64,000 nt of DNA from Candidatus Thiodiazotropha endolucinida (lineage in GTDB: Bacteria > Pseudomonadota > Gammaproteobacteria > Chromatiales > Chromatiaceae), in assembly GCF_001715975.1 (NCBI RefSeq), contig NZ_MARB01000001.1:124001-188000 (forward strand), in the 5' to 3' direction. The position numbers and the translations under genes are program-made. Under the pieces are notes generated by a model, which saw only the letters and a list, made by a program, of their open reading frames with translations, searched no databases and was not told where the DNA came from. This document shows positions 55,119 to 64,000 of the stretch, piece after piece (the stretch's first letter is position 1; every line of letters starts with the position of its first letter).

Positions 55119-56008
55119 AGTTGTGCCGGAATCGGCTTCAGTGACCAGCGCGACACAGCCCATTGCCAGAATGCCTCGATCGTCTCGGGACGCTGAGGGG
55201 GCAGTGGCTGGTTGAGAAAATCGAGGGCACGCAAGAGGATATCCATCGGCTGATTGGGATCCACCGGGGCATCCTTGAATTGCTTGCTCAGCTTTCGGCC
55301 TTGATCGTCAACGGCCAACGGGAGGTGAGCGTAAGTGGGGTGGGGTATCCGCAGCAGCCGTTGCAGATAGTGCTGTCTGGGGGTGGAGCTGAGTAGATCC
55401 GCGCCCCGAACAATGTCTGTTATCCCCTGCCAGGCATCGTCGATAACCACTGCCAGCTGATAGGCATGAAAGCCATCCGCCCGCCGAATCACAAAATCCC
55501 CTATCTCTCTGTTGATCTGCTGGCCGATCCGGCCCTGTACGCTATCCGCGATCGTGATCATCTCATCGGTGGTAAGGATGCGAATGCTCCTCTCCGCTCT
55601 TCCTTGCGGGACACCATTGCGGCAGGTGCCCGGGTAGATCGTCCCCTCTGATCCATATTTTGCCTGTTCTTCGATCAACTTGCGGGAGCAGCCGCAGGGA
55701 TAGGCGAGCCGTGCCTGGATGAGCCTGTCGACCGCTTCGGCATAGGCGGCTGTTCTTCGGCTCTGGTAGATGATCTCACCGTCCCAGCGAAAGCCGAGGT
55801 TTTCCAAGGTCTGCAGGATAGATTTGGCGGCGCCTTTTACCTCCCGTGTCCGATCCAGGTCCTCCATTCGAACAAACCACTCACCCTGATGGCTGCGGGC
55901 ATCCAGATAGCTGCCCATTGCCGCCACCAGTGATCCGAAATGGAGTTCGCCGCTGGGAGAGGGGGCAAATCGACCCCGATAACCTCTATTTTTGTCCGTA
56001 TCTGGCAT
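55073..56008 (-). CDS. gluQ: glutamyl-Q tRNA(Asp) synthetase
   Basis: Truncated GluRS-like enzyme of 311 residues that attaches glutamate to the queuosine base of tRNA-Asp. The signature is FAPSPSGELHFGSLVAAMGS (HFGS replaces HIGH), with EDLDRTREV and a KMSKS-like RKLSKQ. Zinc ligands are visible in YPCGCSRKLIEEQ and PGTCR. It lacks an anticodon domain, as usual. It follows dksA, the conserved pairing in gammaproteobacteria, with a hairpin between. Its end overlaps darP by 46 bases. Confidence 0.94.
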   Translation of the reverse strand: MPDTDKNRGYRGRFAPSPSGELHFGSLVAAMGSYLDARSHQGEWFVRMEDLDRTREVKGAAKSILQTLENLGFRWDGEIIYQSRRTAAYAEAVDRLIQARLAYPCGCSRKLIEEQAKYGSEGTIYPGTCRNGVPQGRAERSIRILTTDEMITIADSVQGRIGQQINREIGDFVIRRADGFHAYQLAVVIDDAWQGITDIVRGADLLSSTPRQHYLQRLLRIPHPTYAHLPLAVDDQGRKLSKQFKDAPVDPNQPMDILLRALDFLNQPLPPQRPETIEAFWQWAVSRWSLKPIPAQLQIPATSRKNLNNLR

Positions 56009-56062
56009 CTATGCCTCTGTTTTCCGATGGCTTGTGGAATAAGCGGCAGCCGTCATAAACAG

Positions 56063-56086
56063 AAAAACCGGCTATTGCCGGTTTTT
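56063..56086. terminator. intrinsic terminator between dksA and gluQ
   Basis: A perfect 10-bp stem, AAAAACCGGC with GCCGGTTTTT, and loop TATT. Reading the minus strand it follows the dksA stop by 23 bases and ends in a T-run, so it should limit read-through into gluQ. In E. coli relatives a similar terminator between the same two genes is known to control gluQ expression. Confidence 0.85.
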
Positions 56087-56109
56087 CGTGAGGCAAATTG
56101 AAGATGGCT

Positions 56110-56550
56110 CTATCCCATCTGTTTTTCGCGAATCTCATCGAGCGTTTTGCAGTCGATACACTGGGTGGCGGTCGGACGGGCCTCGAGCCGCCTGATCCCG
56201 ATCTCCACACCGCAGGATTCACAGTAGCCATAGTCATGGTTATCGAGCTTCTCCAGGGCCTCATCGATTTTTTTGATCAGTTTACGCTCCCGGTCCCGGG
56301 TTCGCAGCTCAAGGCTGAACTCCGATTCCTGGGTCGCACGATCGTTGGGATCAGGGAAATTGGCCGCCTCATCCTGCATATGATGCACGGTACGATCAAC
56401 CTCTTGCATCAGGTTGGATTTCCATGCATCCAGGATGGCGCGGAAATGAGCCTCCTGTCCCTCATTCATATACTCTTCGCCCTTGGCGGACTCATAGGGC
56501 TCTATACCAAAGGCTTTAGCCCCTTGGGTGTTGGCTTTCTTCTGGGCCAT
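56110..56550 (-). CDS. dksA: RNA polymerase-binding transcription factor DksA
   Basis: Secondary-channel factor of 146 residues that works with ppGpp. It has the coiled coil with the acidic tip ([16 protein letters not shown], including DxxD-type residues) and the zinc finger [13 protein letters not shown]...CIDC. Length and motifs match E. coli DksA (151 residues). gluQ follows behind a terminator. In the window it is the only stringent-response regulator. Confidence 0.96.
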   Translation of the reverse strand: MAQKKANTQGAKAFGIEPYESAKGEEYMNEGQEAHFRAILDAWKSNLMQEVDRTVHHMQDEAANFPDPNDRATQESEFSLELRTRDRERKLIKKIDEALEKLDNHDYGYCESCGVEIGIRRLEARPTATQCIDCKTLDEIREKQMG

Positions 56551-56833
56551 TCATGGTACCTCTTCAGTGAAGGCGCATATCTATACCAGAAAGGAAAGAA
56601 CGAAACAACAAAACCGGGTCGGCTTTGTTAATCGCTTTCCCAATACATAAGATTGGTTCAATTCGACTGAAATTAAAGGTAGATATCTGAATAACAGTTG
56701 TCACAGCTCATTAATTGTGCGGTTTTTTCCCTTTCCAGCCGGCTTTGCACACTACCCTGCAATGGGTAAGCTAGTGCCCTGGTCGTGAAAAAACCATAGC
56801 TTGAGTGGGTTTATATAATACCAAGGTGCAGTA

Positions 56834-57607
56834 ATGGCAGATCTAGAGGCATTGATATTCGATGTGGATGGTACTCTCGCGGATACCGAGCGAGATGGTC
56901 ACCGGGTGGCTTTCAACAAGGCCTTTGAAGAGGCTGGGCTAGACTGGGAGTGGTCTGCGGCGCTGTATGGCAGGTTACTGGCAGTTACGGGAGGCAAGGA
57001 ACGCATCCGTTACTATCTCGACCACTATAATCCCGATTTCCCCAGGCCCGCGGATCTGGACGGGTTCATCGCCGCGCTTCACGCTGGTAAGACCGATCAC
57101 TATACCCGAATGTTGTCGCAAGGATTGATACCGATGCGCAACGGGGTAAAACGGCTGTTGCAGGAGGCCCGCCAGGCCGGACTACGTTTGGCGATTGCTA
57201 CCACAACCACGCCGGCCAATGTTAGTGCACTGCTGCAACATAGTCTTGACTCCGATGCAGAGCGTTGGTTTGAGGTGATAGCGGCGGGGGATATCGTAGC
57301 GGAAAAAAAACCGGCGCCCGATATCTATCTCTGGGCACTTGATCAGATGGGCCTGCAAGGGGATGCCTGTATCGCTTTCGAGGATTCACACAATGGCGTA
57401 CAGTCAGCCAGCCAAGCCTCGATCTCCTCGATTCTGGTTACCACCAATGGGTACACCGCCGAGGATGACTTTAACGGGGCTAGGCTCGTGGTCGATCAGT
57501 TTGGCGAGCCCGGGCAACCCTTTGAGGTGAAATTTGGCGAGACTGGGGGGCGCCATTTCGTCGATCTTGCCCTGCTTAGGGCACTGCATGGCAGAGCAGA
57601 CCCATGA
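56834..57607 (+). CDS. HAD-family phosphatase, CbbY-like
   Basis: Sugar-phosphate phosphatase of 257 residues. HAD motif I is FDVDGTLADTERDGHRVAFN, motif II ATTTTPANV, motif III EKKPAPDIY and motif IV FEDSHNGV. The cap region resembles CbbY, which removes the RuBisCO inhibitor xylulose-1,5-bisphosphate, and this would fit an autotroph. No RuBisCO genes are in the window, so other substrates (beta-phosphoglucomutase relatives) stay possible. Its stop overlaps the aminotransferase start as ATGA. Confidence 0.85.
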   Translation: MADLEALIFDVDGTLADTERDGHRVAFNKAFEEAGLDWEWSAALYGRLLAVTGGKERIRYYLDHYNPDFPRPADLDGFIAALHAGKTDHYTRMLSQGLIPMRNGVKRLLQEARQAGLRLAIATTTTPANVSALLQHSLDSDAERWFEVIAAGDIVAEKKPAPDIYLWALDQMGLQGDACIAFEDSHNGVQSASQASISSILVTTNGYTAEDDFNGARLVVDQFGEPGQPFEVKFGETGGRHFVDLALLRALHGRADP

Positions 57608-58764
57608 ATCCCATCGCCCGGCGTATGCAGCGTATCGCTCCCTTCTACGTCATGGACCTACTGGCCCAGGCGCGCCGTATGGAGGCCGAGGGTCGATCGG
57701 TCATCCACATGGAGATAGGGGAGCCCGATTTCGATACACCGGCGCCAGTTGTTGCCGAGGGGCAGGCTGTTCTGGCATCGGGTGATATTCACTATACCCC
57801 CGCGAAGGGTCTGGCGGCATTGCGTCAGGCTATCGCCAACCACTATCGCGACCAATATACAACCGAGATCGATCCCGGGCGCGTGGTTGTTACACCCGGT
57901 TCTTCCGGTGCGCTGCAGCTGATCATGAGCGTATTGATCAATCCCGGAGAATCGGTACTGCTGGCAGATCCCGGCTATCCCTGCAACCGCCACTTTGTGG
58001 AGTTGGTCGATGGTCTACCCATAGCCGTGGCCGTGGGACCGGAGACCGGGTATCAATTGACGGCTCAGCTGGTGGAGGAGGCCTGGCGGGAAGATACCAA
58101 GGCCGTATTGGTAGCATCACCCTCCAATCCGACCGGCACCCTGATCCCCGATGAGGAGATGCGGATGCTGCACGCCACCGTGGAGCGGTTGGGCGGGGTT
58201 TTGATTGTCGATGAGATCTATCAAGGGTTGGTTTATGACGAAGCAGGCGGAACGGCGCTTCGGTTTGCTGATAATTTGTTTGTCATCAACAGTTTTTCAA
58301 AGTTTTTCGGTATGACCGGTTGGCGGTTGGGCTGGCTGGTTGCGCCAGAGCCCTTGATAGATCCCATCGACCGTTTGGCACAGAATATATTTCTTTCGGC
58401 GCCGACACTCTCTCAACACGCCGCTCTCGGTGCATTCACACCGGCAGTGATGGAGATTCTGGAACAACGCCGCCAGGCCTTCCGGCAGCGCCGCGACTTC
58501 CTGCTGCCTGCGTTGCGTGATTTGGGATTCTCCATACCGGTGACGCCGCGGGGGGCTTTCTATCTTTATGCGGGTTGTAGTGAATTGTGCGATGACAGCC
58601 GGGTCTTTGCCCAGAGGTTGTTACACGAGGCGGGTGTTGCGGTTACACCAGGACTCGACTTCGGCTTCAATCAACCGGAATCGCATCTGCGCTTCGCCTA
58701 CACCACCGACCTGGAGCGTTTGCAGGAAGGCGTGGATAGAATCAGGGGCTTTCTGGCGGATTAA
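57604..58764 (+). CDS. PLP-dependent class I aminotransferase
   Basis: Fold-type I aminotransferase of 386 residues. The cofactor lysine is in INSFSKFFGMTGWRLGW (SFSK) and the nucleotide-like phosphate site in TPGSSGALQL. Other family blocks are NPTGTLIP, DEIYQGL, and a C-terminal RFAYTTD with the substrate-binding Arg. It is coupled to the CbbY-like gene by an ATGA overlap. Exact substrate (Asp, Ala, or aromatic) cannot be read. Confidence 0.9.
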   Translation: MNPIARRMQRIAPFYVMDLLAQARRMEAEGRSVIHMEIGEPDFDTPAPVVAEGQAVLASGDIHYTPAKGLAALRQAIANHYRDQYTTEIDPGRVVVTPGSSGALQLIMSVLINPGESVLLADPGYPCNRHFVELVDGLPIAVAVGPETGYQLTAQLVEEAWREDTKAVLVASPSNPTGTLIPDEEMRMLHATVERLGGVLIVDEIYQGLVYDEAGGTALRFADNLFVINSFSKFFGMTGWRLGWLVAPEPLIDPIDRLAQNIFLSAPTLSQHAALGAFTPAVMEILEQRRQAFRQRRDFLLPALRDLGFSIPVTPRGAFYLYAGCSELCDDSRVFAQRLLHEAGVAVTPGLDFGFNQPESHLRFAYTTDLERLQEGVDRIRGFLAD

Positions 58765-58820
58765 ATGAATTTGAAGAAGCACAGTCCGCAAATGAACGCA
58801 AATATTCTCTAATCACATTT

Positions 58821-58844
58821 GTTTCCACGTAAGAACGTGGGAAC
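58821..58844. repeat. short palindromic repeat unit
   Basis: GTTTCCACG and CGTGGGAAC pair around the loop TAAGAA with a single G-T mismatch. The pattern (TTCCCACG/CGTGGGAA) is a common dispersed palindrome in many proteobacterial genomes. It lies between the aminotransferase and cysZ. Only one unit is present here. Confidence 0.4.
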
Positions 58845-58997
58845 AGAAAATGAAAGTAATTTTTATTTCGTGAGTAAGGTGCGGATTGTGGCACCCTGAA
58901 ACCGTATTGATATTGTTTGTGTCAATGAATGAGTACTGGTACTGCAAGCCTCACCCTTGGCAGCATTTGCGTTTATTCGCAGACTTTTTTTAATCGA

Positions 58998-59738
58998 TTA
59001 ACCCTCGATATGACGCAGGCGTTCATGCCAGAACAGGGTGGCGCCGGCGACGGCCGTCGGCATGGCGATGAAGTTGAGGATGGGCACCATCATCATCAGG
59101 GTCAATCCGGCACCGAAGGTAAGGGATGAGTAGCGGGCCTGCTTGAGTCGCATGTGCTGCTGTTTAAAGGCTAAATTATGATTGGCCATCGGGTAGTCGC
59201 CATACTCCACGGCAAGGAACCAGGCGCTGAATGCCATCCATAGAAAGGGTGCGACGATATTCAGGCCAGGTATGAGGAATAGAATCAACAGAGGGATGGC
59301 GCGCAACAGGAAATAGAGCAGCTTGCGTAACTCCGAGACAATTGAAGGCACCACATCCTTGACGATCTGTTTTGCGCCGGTTGGTTGATTCGGGATCTTC
59401 CCCCCCAGGTGGAGTTCGACCTTTTCCGCCAGAAGCCCATTAAACGGAGCGGCGATCAGGTTGGCAATGACGGTGAAGGTATAGAAAATGATCAATAGCA
59501 GGGTGATGGCGAACAGCGGCCACAATATCCATCTAAGCCAGGCCAGCCAACTCTCGTCGCCGGGAAGAAAACGATCCATCAGTTGCTCGAACTGATCGAC
59601 ACCGAGCCAGATCAGTAAACTGAAAACGATAATATTGATAGTCAGCGGGATCAGTACAAAGGGTCTCAAACCGGGTTTGGTCAGCAGAGCGAGCCCTCTC
59701 AATAAGTAGCTTGCGCCTGCAAGCGGGTTTTTCACCAT
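58998..59738 (-). CDS. cysZ: CysZ-like sulfate transport protein (EI24 family)
   Basis: Polytopic inner-membrane protein of 246 residues with four to six hydrophobic segments. The N-terminus GASYLLRGLALLTKPGLRPFVLIPLTINII and the motif NLIAAPFNGLLAEKVE are the CysZ pattern. CysZ imports sulfate or sulfite for cysteine synthesis. No cys genes are adjacent. It is convergent with the aminotransferase gene. Confidence 0.9.
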   Translation of the reverse strand: MVKNPLAGASYLLRGLALLTKPGLRPFVLIPLTINIIVFSLLIWLGVDQFEQLMDRFLPGDESWLAWLRWILWPLFAITLLLIIFYTFTVIANLIAAPFNGLLAEKVELHLGGKIPNQPTGAKQIVKDVVPSIVSELRKLLYFLLRAIPLLILFLIPGLNIVAPFLWMAFSAWFLAVEYGDYPMANHNLAFKQQHMRLKQARYSSLTFGAGLTLMMMVPILNFIAMPTAVAGATLFWHERLRHIEG

Positions 59739-59851
59739 GATTGAAATCCTAAACCTCGCGATCCACAGATATAAACTCCGAAATATAACCTATTGTCATG
59801 AATGATGCGCACGGGTAGTGTGGGTTTAACCAAATTTAACCTGGTCAGCCC

Positions 59852-61090
59852 ATGACGCTTTCAACACAGGATAGCGATACTCGCACAACGCGGCGGAACG
59901 TGAATACGGCGGCTGACGGCCCCCTGGTTATCGGTCACCGTGGTGCATGCGGATATCTTCCGGAACATACCCTGGCCTCCTATCGGTTGGCGATCGAAAT
60001 GGGGGTCGATTTTATCGAGCCCGACCTGGTCCTGACGAGGGATCATCGACTCATCGCTCGACATGACAACGAATTGAGTCTTACCACGGATGTCGCGCAA
60101 CATCCCGAATTTGCAGATCGCTACACCATCAAGCGGGTTGACGGGGTGCAAAGGGAGGGGTGGTTTTGTGAAGATTTCGAGCTCTCGGAAATCAAAACCC
60201 TGGGTATCCGTTGGAGTGACTCCGACAGCCGCGAATGGCGGGAGTTGAATGAAGCGGAGCTTGGCATACCCACCTTCGAGGAGGTGATTGCCCTGGTCAG
60301 GCAGGAGGAACTGCCGCATGGATTGAAGATCGGTATCTATCCGGAAACCAAATATCCAACCTACTACGCCTTTGAAGGTGGTTATCTGGATGGATCACCG
60401 ATTCATCAATCGATTTCCCGTATTTTGATCGAGGTTTTGCAGCGAGAGGCGTTTACCGCCAAAGACCGGGTATTCATACAATCCTTTGAAATCGCCAATC
60501 TGATCGAGTTACATGACCGGATCATGCCATCGTATAATCTGGCACTGCCGTTGATTCAACTGTTCGGCGATATCAAAGGAGAATTGACACTTCCGGAGGG
60601 CGACTTTTCCAGACCCTATGATCTTGTCTACCATCACAATCGGGAGGACGACCTCGAGCGCTATTATGGCGATCTCACCTCGATAGCAGCGGTTGTATCC
60701 CAACTAAACTACCAACTCCTCACCTCCCCTGTTGCTATCGATTGGATGGCAAACCGCTATGCAAGTGGAATAGCTACATGGCTCGGGAGTCTTAAGCCGA
60801 CTCTATCTATATACAACATCGATAGTGAAGGGAGTGATACAACCGGGTATATTGATTCGGTTGATGGAAGCGCGGTTCCAGCCTACATTGAACATGCTCT
60901 CAATAGAGGAATGCATGTGCATGTCTTTCCTTTGTGTGAGCACTCATCCACGCCACAAACAGGAGATGGCACATGGAGGGAGGGATTGAAATCAGAAGCA
61001 ATCCATCTTTTCAACCAGGGTGTGGATGGCATATTTTTCAATCTGCCGGATATTGGTGTCGAGGCAAAGCGCCGGTTTCTTTTGCGTTAG
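59852..61090 (+). CDS. glycerophosphodiester phosphodiesterase
   Basis: Hydrolyses glycerophosphodiesters to glycerol-3-phosphate and an alcohol, 412 residues. The catalytic motif is IGHRGACGYLPEHTLASYRLAIEMGVDFIEPDLVLTRDHRLIARHD (His, Glu and Asp residues of GDPD). ETKYPTYY and a C-terminal GIFFNLPDIGVEAKR complete the domain. There is no obvious signal peptide, so it may be cytosolic. ATG 59852 is the start used. Confidence 0.92.
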   Translation: MTLSTQDSDTRTTRRNVNTAADGPLVIGHRGACGYLPEHTLASYRLAIEMGVDFIEPDLVLTRDHRLIARHDNELSLTTDVAQHPEFADRYTIKRVDGVQREGWFCEDFELSEIKTLGIRWSDSDSREWRELNEAELGIPTFEEVIALVRQEELPHGLKIGIYPETKYPTYYAFEGGYLDGSPIHQSISRILIEVLQREAFTAKDRVFIQSFEIANLIELHDRIMPSYNLALPLIQLFGDIKGELTLPEGDFSRPYDLVYHHNREDDLERYYGDLTSIAAVVSQLNYQLLTSPVAIDWMANRYASGIATWLGSLKPTLSIYNIDSEGSDTTGYIDSVDGSAVPAYIEHALNRGMHVHVFPLCEHSSTPQTGDGTWREGLKSEAIHLFNQGVDGIFFNLPDIGVEAKRRFLLR

Positions 61091-61178
61091 GGTATGTCAA
61101 CAGGTCTGGGTTCGCTCCAAATGCTCCGTGCCAAATGGATGTATCGTTGTTTTCAACCGATCCTGGATTATACATCCC

Positions 61179-61802
61179 ATGCTAGAAAACCTGCTTGCAC
61201 TGTTTGTCACGGCGGTGGTCCTGGCGCTGGTCCCGGGGCCAGACAATCTGTTTGTACTGACCCATTCGGCACTGCATGGCCGGATGACGGGGTGGTATGC
61301 AACCCTGGGTTTCTCCACCGGGCTGATCGTGCATACTGCAGCGGTATCCTTGGGGGTTGCCGCACTGTTTCAGACATCCGAAGTGGCATTCAACCTCCTC
61401 AAGCTGATTGGCGCCGCCTATCTGTTCTACTTGGCATGGCGTTTTATCCAGCGATCCAACAGCCGGCTGCCGCTGCAGGATCAACCTGTACTCACACCCT
61501 GGTTGATCTATCGCCGTGGGATCATCATGAATGTGACCAATCCCAAAGTCTCGCTTTTTTTTCTTGCGCTGCTGCCTCAGTTCATTCTGCCTGATGCCGG
61601 TCCGGTAGTGCTGCAGATGATCAGTTTTGGCATAGTATTCATTGTGGCCACACTCCTGGTTTTTGGTGCAATTGCCGAACTGGCGGGCGTGATCAGCCCC
61701 TGGCTCAAACAATCTGATTCGGCTCAACGGATTATGCATCGTATGGCTGCAGTGATCTTTTGTATTCTCGCCATGAAACTGTTGTTGGCGGAGCAGTTTT
61801 AA
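61179..61802 (+). CDS. LysE/RhtB-family exporter
   Basis: Inner-membrane amino-acid or metabolite exporter of 207 residues with about six hydrophobic segments. The family motif VPGPDNLFVLTHSALHGRMTGW is at the N-terminus, and TNPKVSLFFLALLPQF follows later. The open frame extends to 61020, but ATG 61179 places the motif at the normal distance. Substrate unknown. Confidence 0.9.
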   Translation: MLENLLALFVTAVVLALVPGPDNLFVLTHSALHGRMTGWYATLGFSTGLIVHTAAVSLGVAALFQTSEVAFNLLKLIGAAYLFYLAWRFIQRSNSRLPLQDQPVLTPWLIYRRGIIMNVTNPKVSLFFLALLPQFILPDAGPVVLQMISFGIVFIVATLLVFGAIAELAGVISPWLKQSDSAQRIMHRMAAVIFCILAMKLLLAEQF

Positions 61803-61902
61803 AAAAATCAAGCATGAGTCCACAGTTTCAGATCGATTTGTGGTCGCCGGCTGTTTGATGTAGAAGGTGCTGTCCGGTTTCATAGAATTAAGGTAGGTTC
61901 GT

Positions 61903-62739
61903 ATGAAGTATGTTGGTGCCCATGTCAGTGCGTCGGGTGGGGTTGAGAATGCGCCATTGAACGCGCAGGAGATAGGTGCCAGGGCCTTTGCCCTGTTTAC
62001 CAAGAACCAGCGCCAGTGGCGTGCCAAACCCTTGAGTGAAAAATCGATCCTGGCTTTCAGGGAGAATCTCGACGGTTCCGGTATCTCTCCCAGGCATGTA
62101 CTGCCCCATGACAGCTATCTGATCAATCTGGGGCACCCCGAAACGGAGGGGCTGGAAAAATCGCGAGCGGCCTTTCTGGATGAGATGCAGCGTTGTGAGC
62201 AGCTTGGTCTGTCGTTGCTTAATTTTCATCCCGGCGCAACCCTGAGGAAGATCGGCGAGGAGGAGAGCCTGCAACGGGTTGCCGATTCGATCAACCTGGT
62301 GCTTGAGCAGACCCGCGGGGTGACTGCGGTGATAGAAAACACGGCAGGGCAGGGAAGTACCCTGGGATATCGCTTCGAACACCTGGCGGCGATCATCGAT
62401 GCAATTAAAGACAAAAGCCGGGTTGGTGTCTGTCTCGATACCTGTCATACCTTTGTGGCTGGCTACGACCTTAGAACCGGAGAGGCCTGCGACAAGACTT
62501 TTGCCGAGTTCGATCAAGTTGTCGGTTTTCAATATCTACGTGGTATGCACCTCAACGACAGCAAGCCCGACTTGGGTGCCAGGGTCGATCGCCACCACAG
62601 TCTGGGACAGGGTAAGCTCGGTTGGGAGGTTTTCCGTTATATCATGCACGATGCGCGCTTTGACGACATACCGTTGGTATTGGAGACCATTGACGATACC
62701 CTTTGGAAAGAGGAGATTGCCGCCCTCTATGCGATTTGA
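61903..62739 (+). CDS. nfo: endonuclease IV
   Basis: AP endonuclease of 278 residues for base-excision repair. Family blocks are [75 protein letters not shown] and [11 protein letters not shown]. These contain the three-zinc ligands (His, Glu, Asp). Length is normal (E. coli Nfo has 285). Confidence 0.96.
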   Translation: MKYVGAHVSASGGVENAPLNAQEIGARAFALFTKNQRQWRAKPLSEKSILAFRENLDGSGISPRHVLPHDSYLINLGHPETEGLEKSRAAFLDEMQRCEQLGLSLLNFHPGATLRKIGEEESLQRVADSINLVLEQTRGVTAVIENTAGQGSTLGYRFEHLAAIIDAIKDKSRVGVCLDTCHTFVAGYDLRTGEACDKTFAEFDQVVGFQYLRGMHLNDSKPDLGARVDRHHSLGQGKLGWEVFRYIMHDARFDDIPLVLETIDDTLWKEEIAALYAI

Positions 62740-62795
62740 TTCTTCATTATATCTGTCCCTTGTCAGCGAAATGGAATTCACATACCCTCACTGAA

Positions 62796-64000
62796 TGGCG
62801 ATTCATCAGCATAACCACAAATTATGGCTGTTTATTCTCATTATTCTGTCACTCTGCGTCACACCGCTGAAGGCCGACTCCGAAGTGGTGCGCATTGGGG
62901 TGTTGAGTCACCGTGGCGATCAAGCCACCTTGAGAATGTGGGGACCTACCGCTGATTTTCTCTCCTATCACATTCCATCCTACGATTTCATCATCAAACC
63001 CCTGAAGTTCGATGAGGTCAATCCCGCCGTGGAGGGGGGGAATATCGATTTTGTCCTGGTCAATCCGGGTATCTATGTCAATCTCGAAGTCAAGTATCGC
63101 GTATCCCGCATCGCCACGCTTTATAACCGGCGCAACGATGTGCCCTACAAAATTTTCGGCGGAGTCATCTTCACCCGGCAGGACCATCCGGAGATCAATA
63201 CCCTGAAAGACCTGCGTGGTTACACCATGATGGCGGTGGATGCCACCTCTTTGGGGGGCTTTCAGATGGCGATGCGAGAGATGGTCGAGAATGGAGTCGA
63301 TCCCTATAGTGATTTGAAGGCATTGCGTTTTGGCGGTATTCACGACCGGGTGGTGATGGCGGTGCGCAATGGCGAAGTTGACATCGGCACCGTGCGTACC
63401 GATATATTGGAACGCATGGCCAGAGCAGGCACGATCAATCTGGATGACTTCCGTATTGTCAATCCACAAACTGTAAAAGAGTTTCCCTTTGCTTTGAGTA
63501 CACGACTCTATCCTGAGTGGCCCTTCAGTAAAGTAGCGCATACTGCAGACAGCCTGGCACAGGACGTGGCGATTGCATTGATGAATATGCCCCATGACCA
63601 TGCAGCGGCTTTGGCTGGTAACTATGCCGGATGGACCATCCCGCTGGACTACCAGCCGGTGCATGATCTGTTCATGACCCTCAAGTTGCCGCCCTACCAG
63701 AATCTGGGCAAGTTCACCTTATCAGATGCAATCAGTCGCTATTGGTACTGGTTTCTGGGCGGGTTGATGATGCTGCTGTTCATGGTCGTCATGACCCTCT
63801 GGGTGATGCGCCTGAATCAGGTGATCAAGAAGGCAAAGGACCGCCTGGAGATGCAGCACGAACTGATTCTCGATTCGGTGGCGGACGGTATTTACGGTGT
63901 CGACCTGCATGGCCGTTCCACCTTTTTCAATAGGGCGGCGGAGCGGATTACCGGTTGGAAGGCTGTCGATGTCATTGGGCGCAATCAGCATGAGATTCTC
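62796..64000 (+). CDS. PhnD-like solute-binding sensor with PAS domain (3' partial)
   Basis: About 401 residues are present; the frame continues past the right edge. A signal peptide (LWLFILIILSLCVTPLKADS) is followed by a PhnD-type solute-binding domain: VRIGVLSHRGDQATLRMWGP, IDFVLVNPGIYVNLE, GGVIFTRQDHPEINTLKDLRG, GEVDIGTVRTDILERMA. A transmembrane helix (about 317-337, YWYWFLGGLMMLLFMVVMTLWVM) leads to a PAS domain (ILDSVADGIYGVDLHGRSTFFNRAAERITGW). This is a two-component or GGDEF sensor; the output domain is not visible. TtrS/TsrS-type sensors have the same layout. Confidence 0.85.

Noticed and set aside
62849-63664. 271-codon minus-strand frame at the right end
   Set aside because: It is antisense to the PhnD-like sensor, whose plus-strand frame is open from 62796 to the edge with a signal peptide and recognisable domains.

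Overview
The window is a stretch of chromosome from a gammaproteobacterium with moderate GC content. Several genes point to a sulfur-oxidising, probably autotrophic lineage of the Chromatiales/Sedimenticolaceae type. They include a c4-type dihaem cytochrome, paired small secreted thioredoxins, a TauE/SafE anion exporter, a CbbY-type sugar-phosphate phosphatase and a glycolate oxidase Fe-S subunit. A PEP-CTERM protein and many c-di-GMP proteins fit the same picture. The assignment is inferred from gene content only. No rRNA, tRNA, CRISPR array, prophage or complete insertion sequence was seen.

Layout. 1-1969: end of the isc operon (hscA, fdx, iscX). 2072-4368: a secreted PEP-CTERM repeat protein and a membrane-anchored TIR protein. 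4853-6934: a haem-binding GGDEF/EAL protein behind a near-consensus sigma-28 promoter. 7382-20256: a proteobacterial dedicated sortase system. It has kinase pdsS and regulator pdsR on the minus strand, and OmpA-like pdsO, a VIT/VWA sortase target ending in LPQTA, and a class GN sortase on the plus strand. Between the two halves lies a three-gene minus-strand block (PstS-like protein, outer-membrane barrel, GGDEF/EAL protein). The plus-strand operon runs on, with overlapping reading frames, into a class I glutamine amidotransferase and an L,D-transpeptidase. 20299-23516: cytochrome c4 and PBP1B. 24299-27980: a PilZ protein and a DUF1631-like/GGDEF/EAL protein behind a second sigma-28-like promoter. 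28231-38455: a possible nuclease-like protein, yoaA, haemerythrin, glutamate dehydrogenase, pteridine reductase, a MidA-type methyltransferase, two thioredoxins and TauE. 38671-50959: an rsd-like gene, a class III cyclase-like protein, slt, glcF, a thioesterase, a Sel1 protein, a large PilZ-type protein, an SspA-like protein, dsbA and a small SET protein. 51027-64000: batD, recJ, darP, gluQ, dksA, a CbbY-like HAD protein, an aminotransferase, cysZ, a glycerophosphodiesterase, a LysE exporter, nfo and the start of a PhnD-type/PAS sensor.

Two themes tie the window together. The first is envelope assembly: sortase and target, OmpA-like protein, L,D-transpeptidase, PBP1B, Slt and DsbA. The second is c-di-GMP signalling: three GGDEF/EAL proteins and two PilZ-type proteins, with sigma-28-like promoters in front of two of these units and a weaker one in front of a third.

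The most unusual DNA-level observations are the following. A roughly 271-298 bp inverted-repeat element is present in two almost identical copies, each inserted exactly at a TAG stop codon, and a decayed third copy lies at 43758-43997. The rsd-like gene is frameshifted by a perfect 10-bp tandem duplication. The darP gene has no ATG, GTG or TTG start but has a well-placed ATC.
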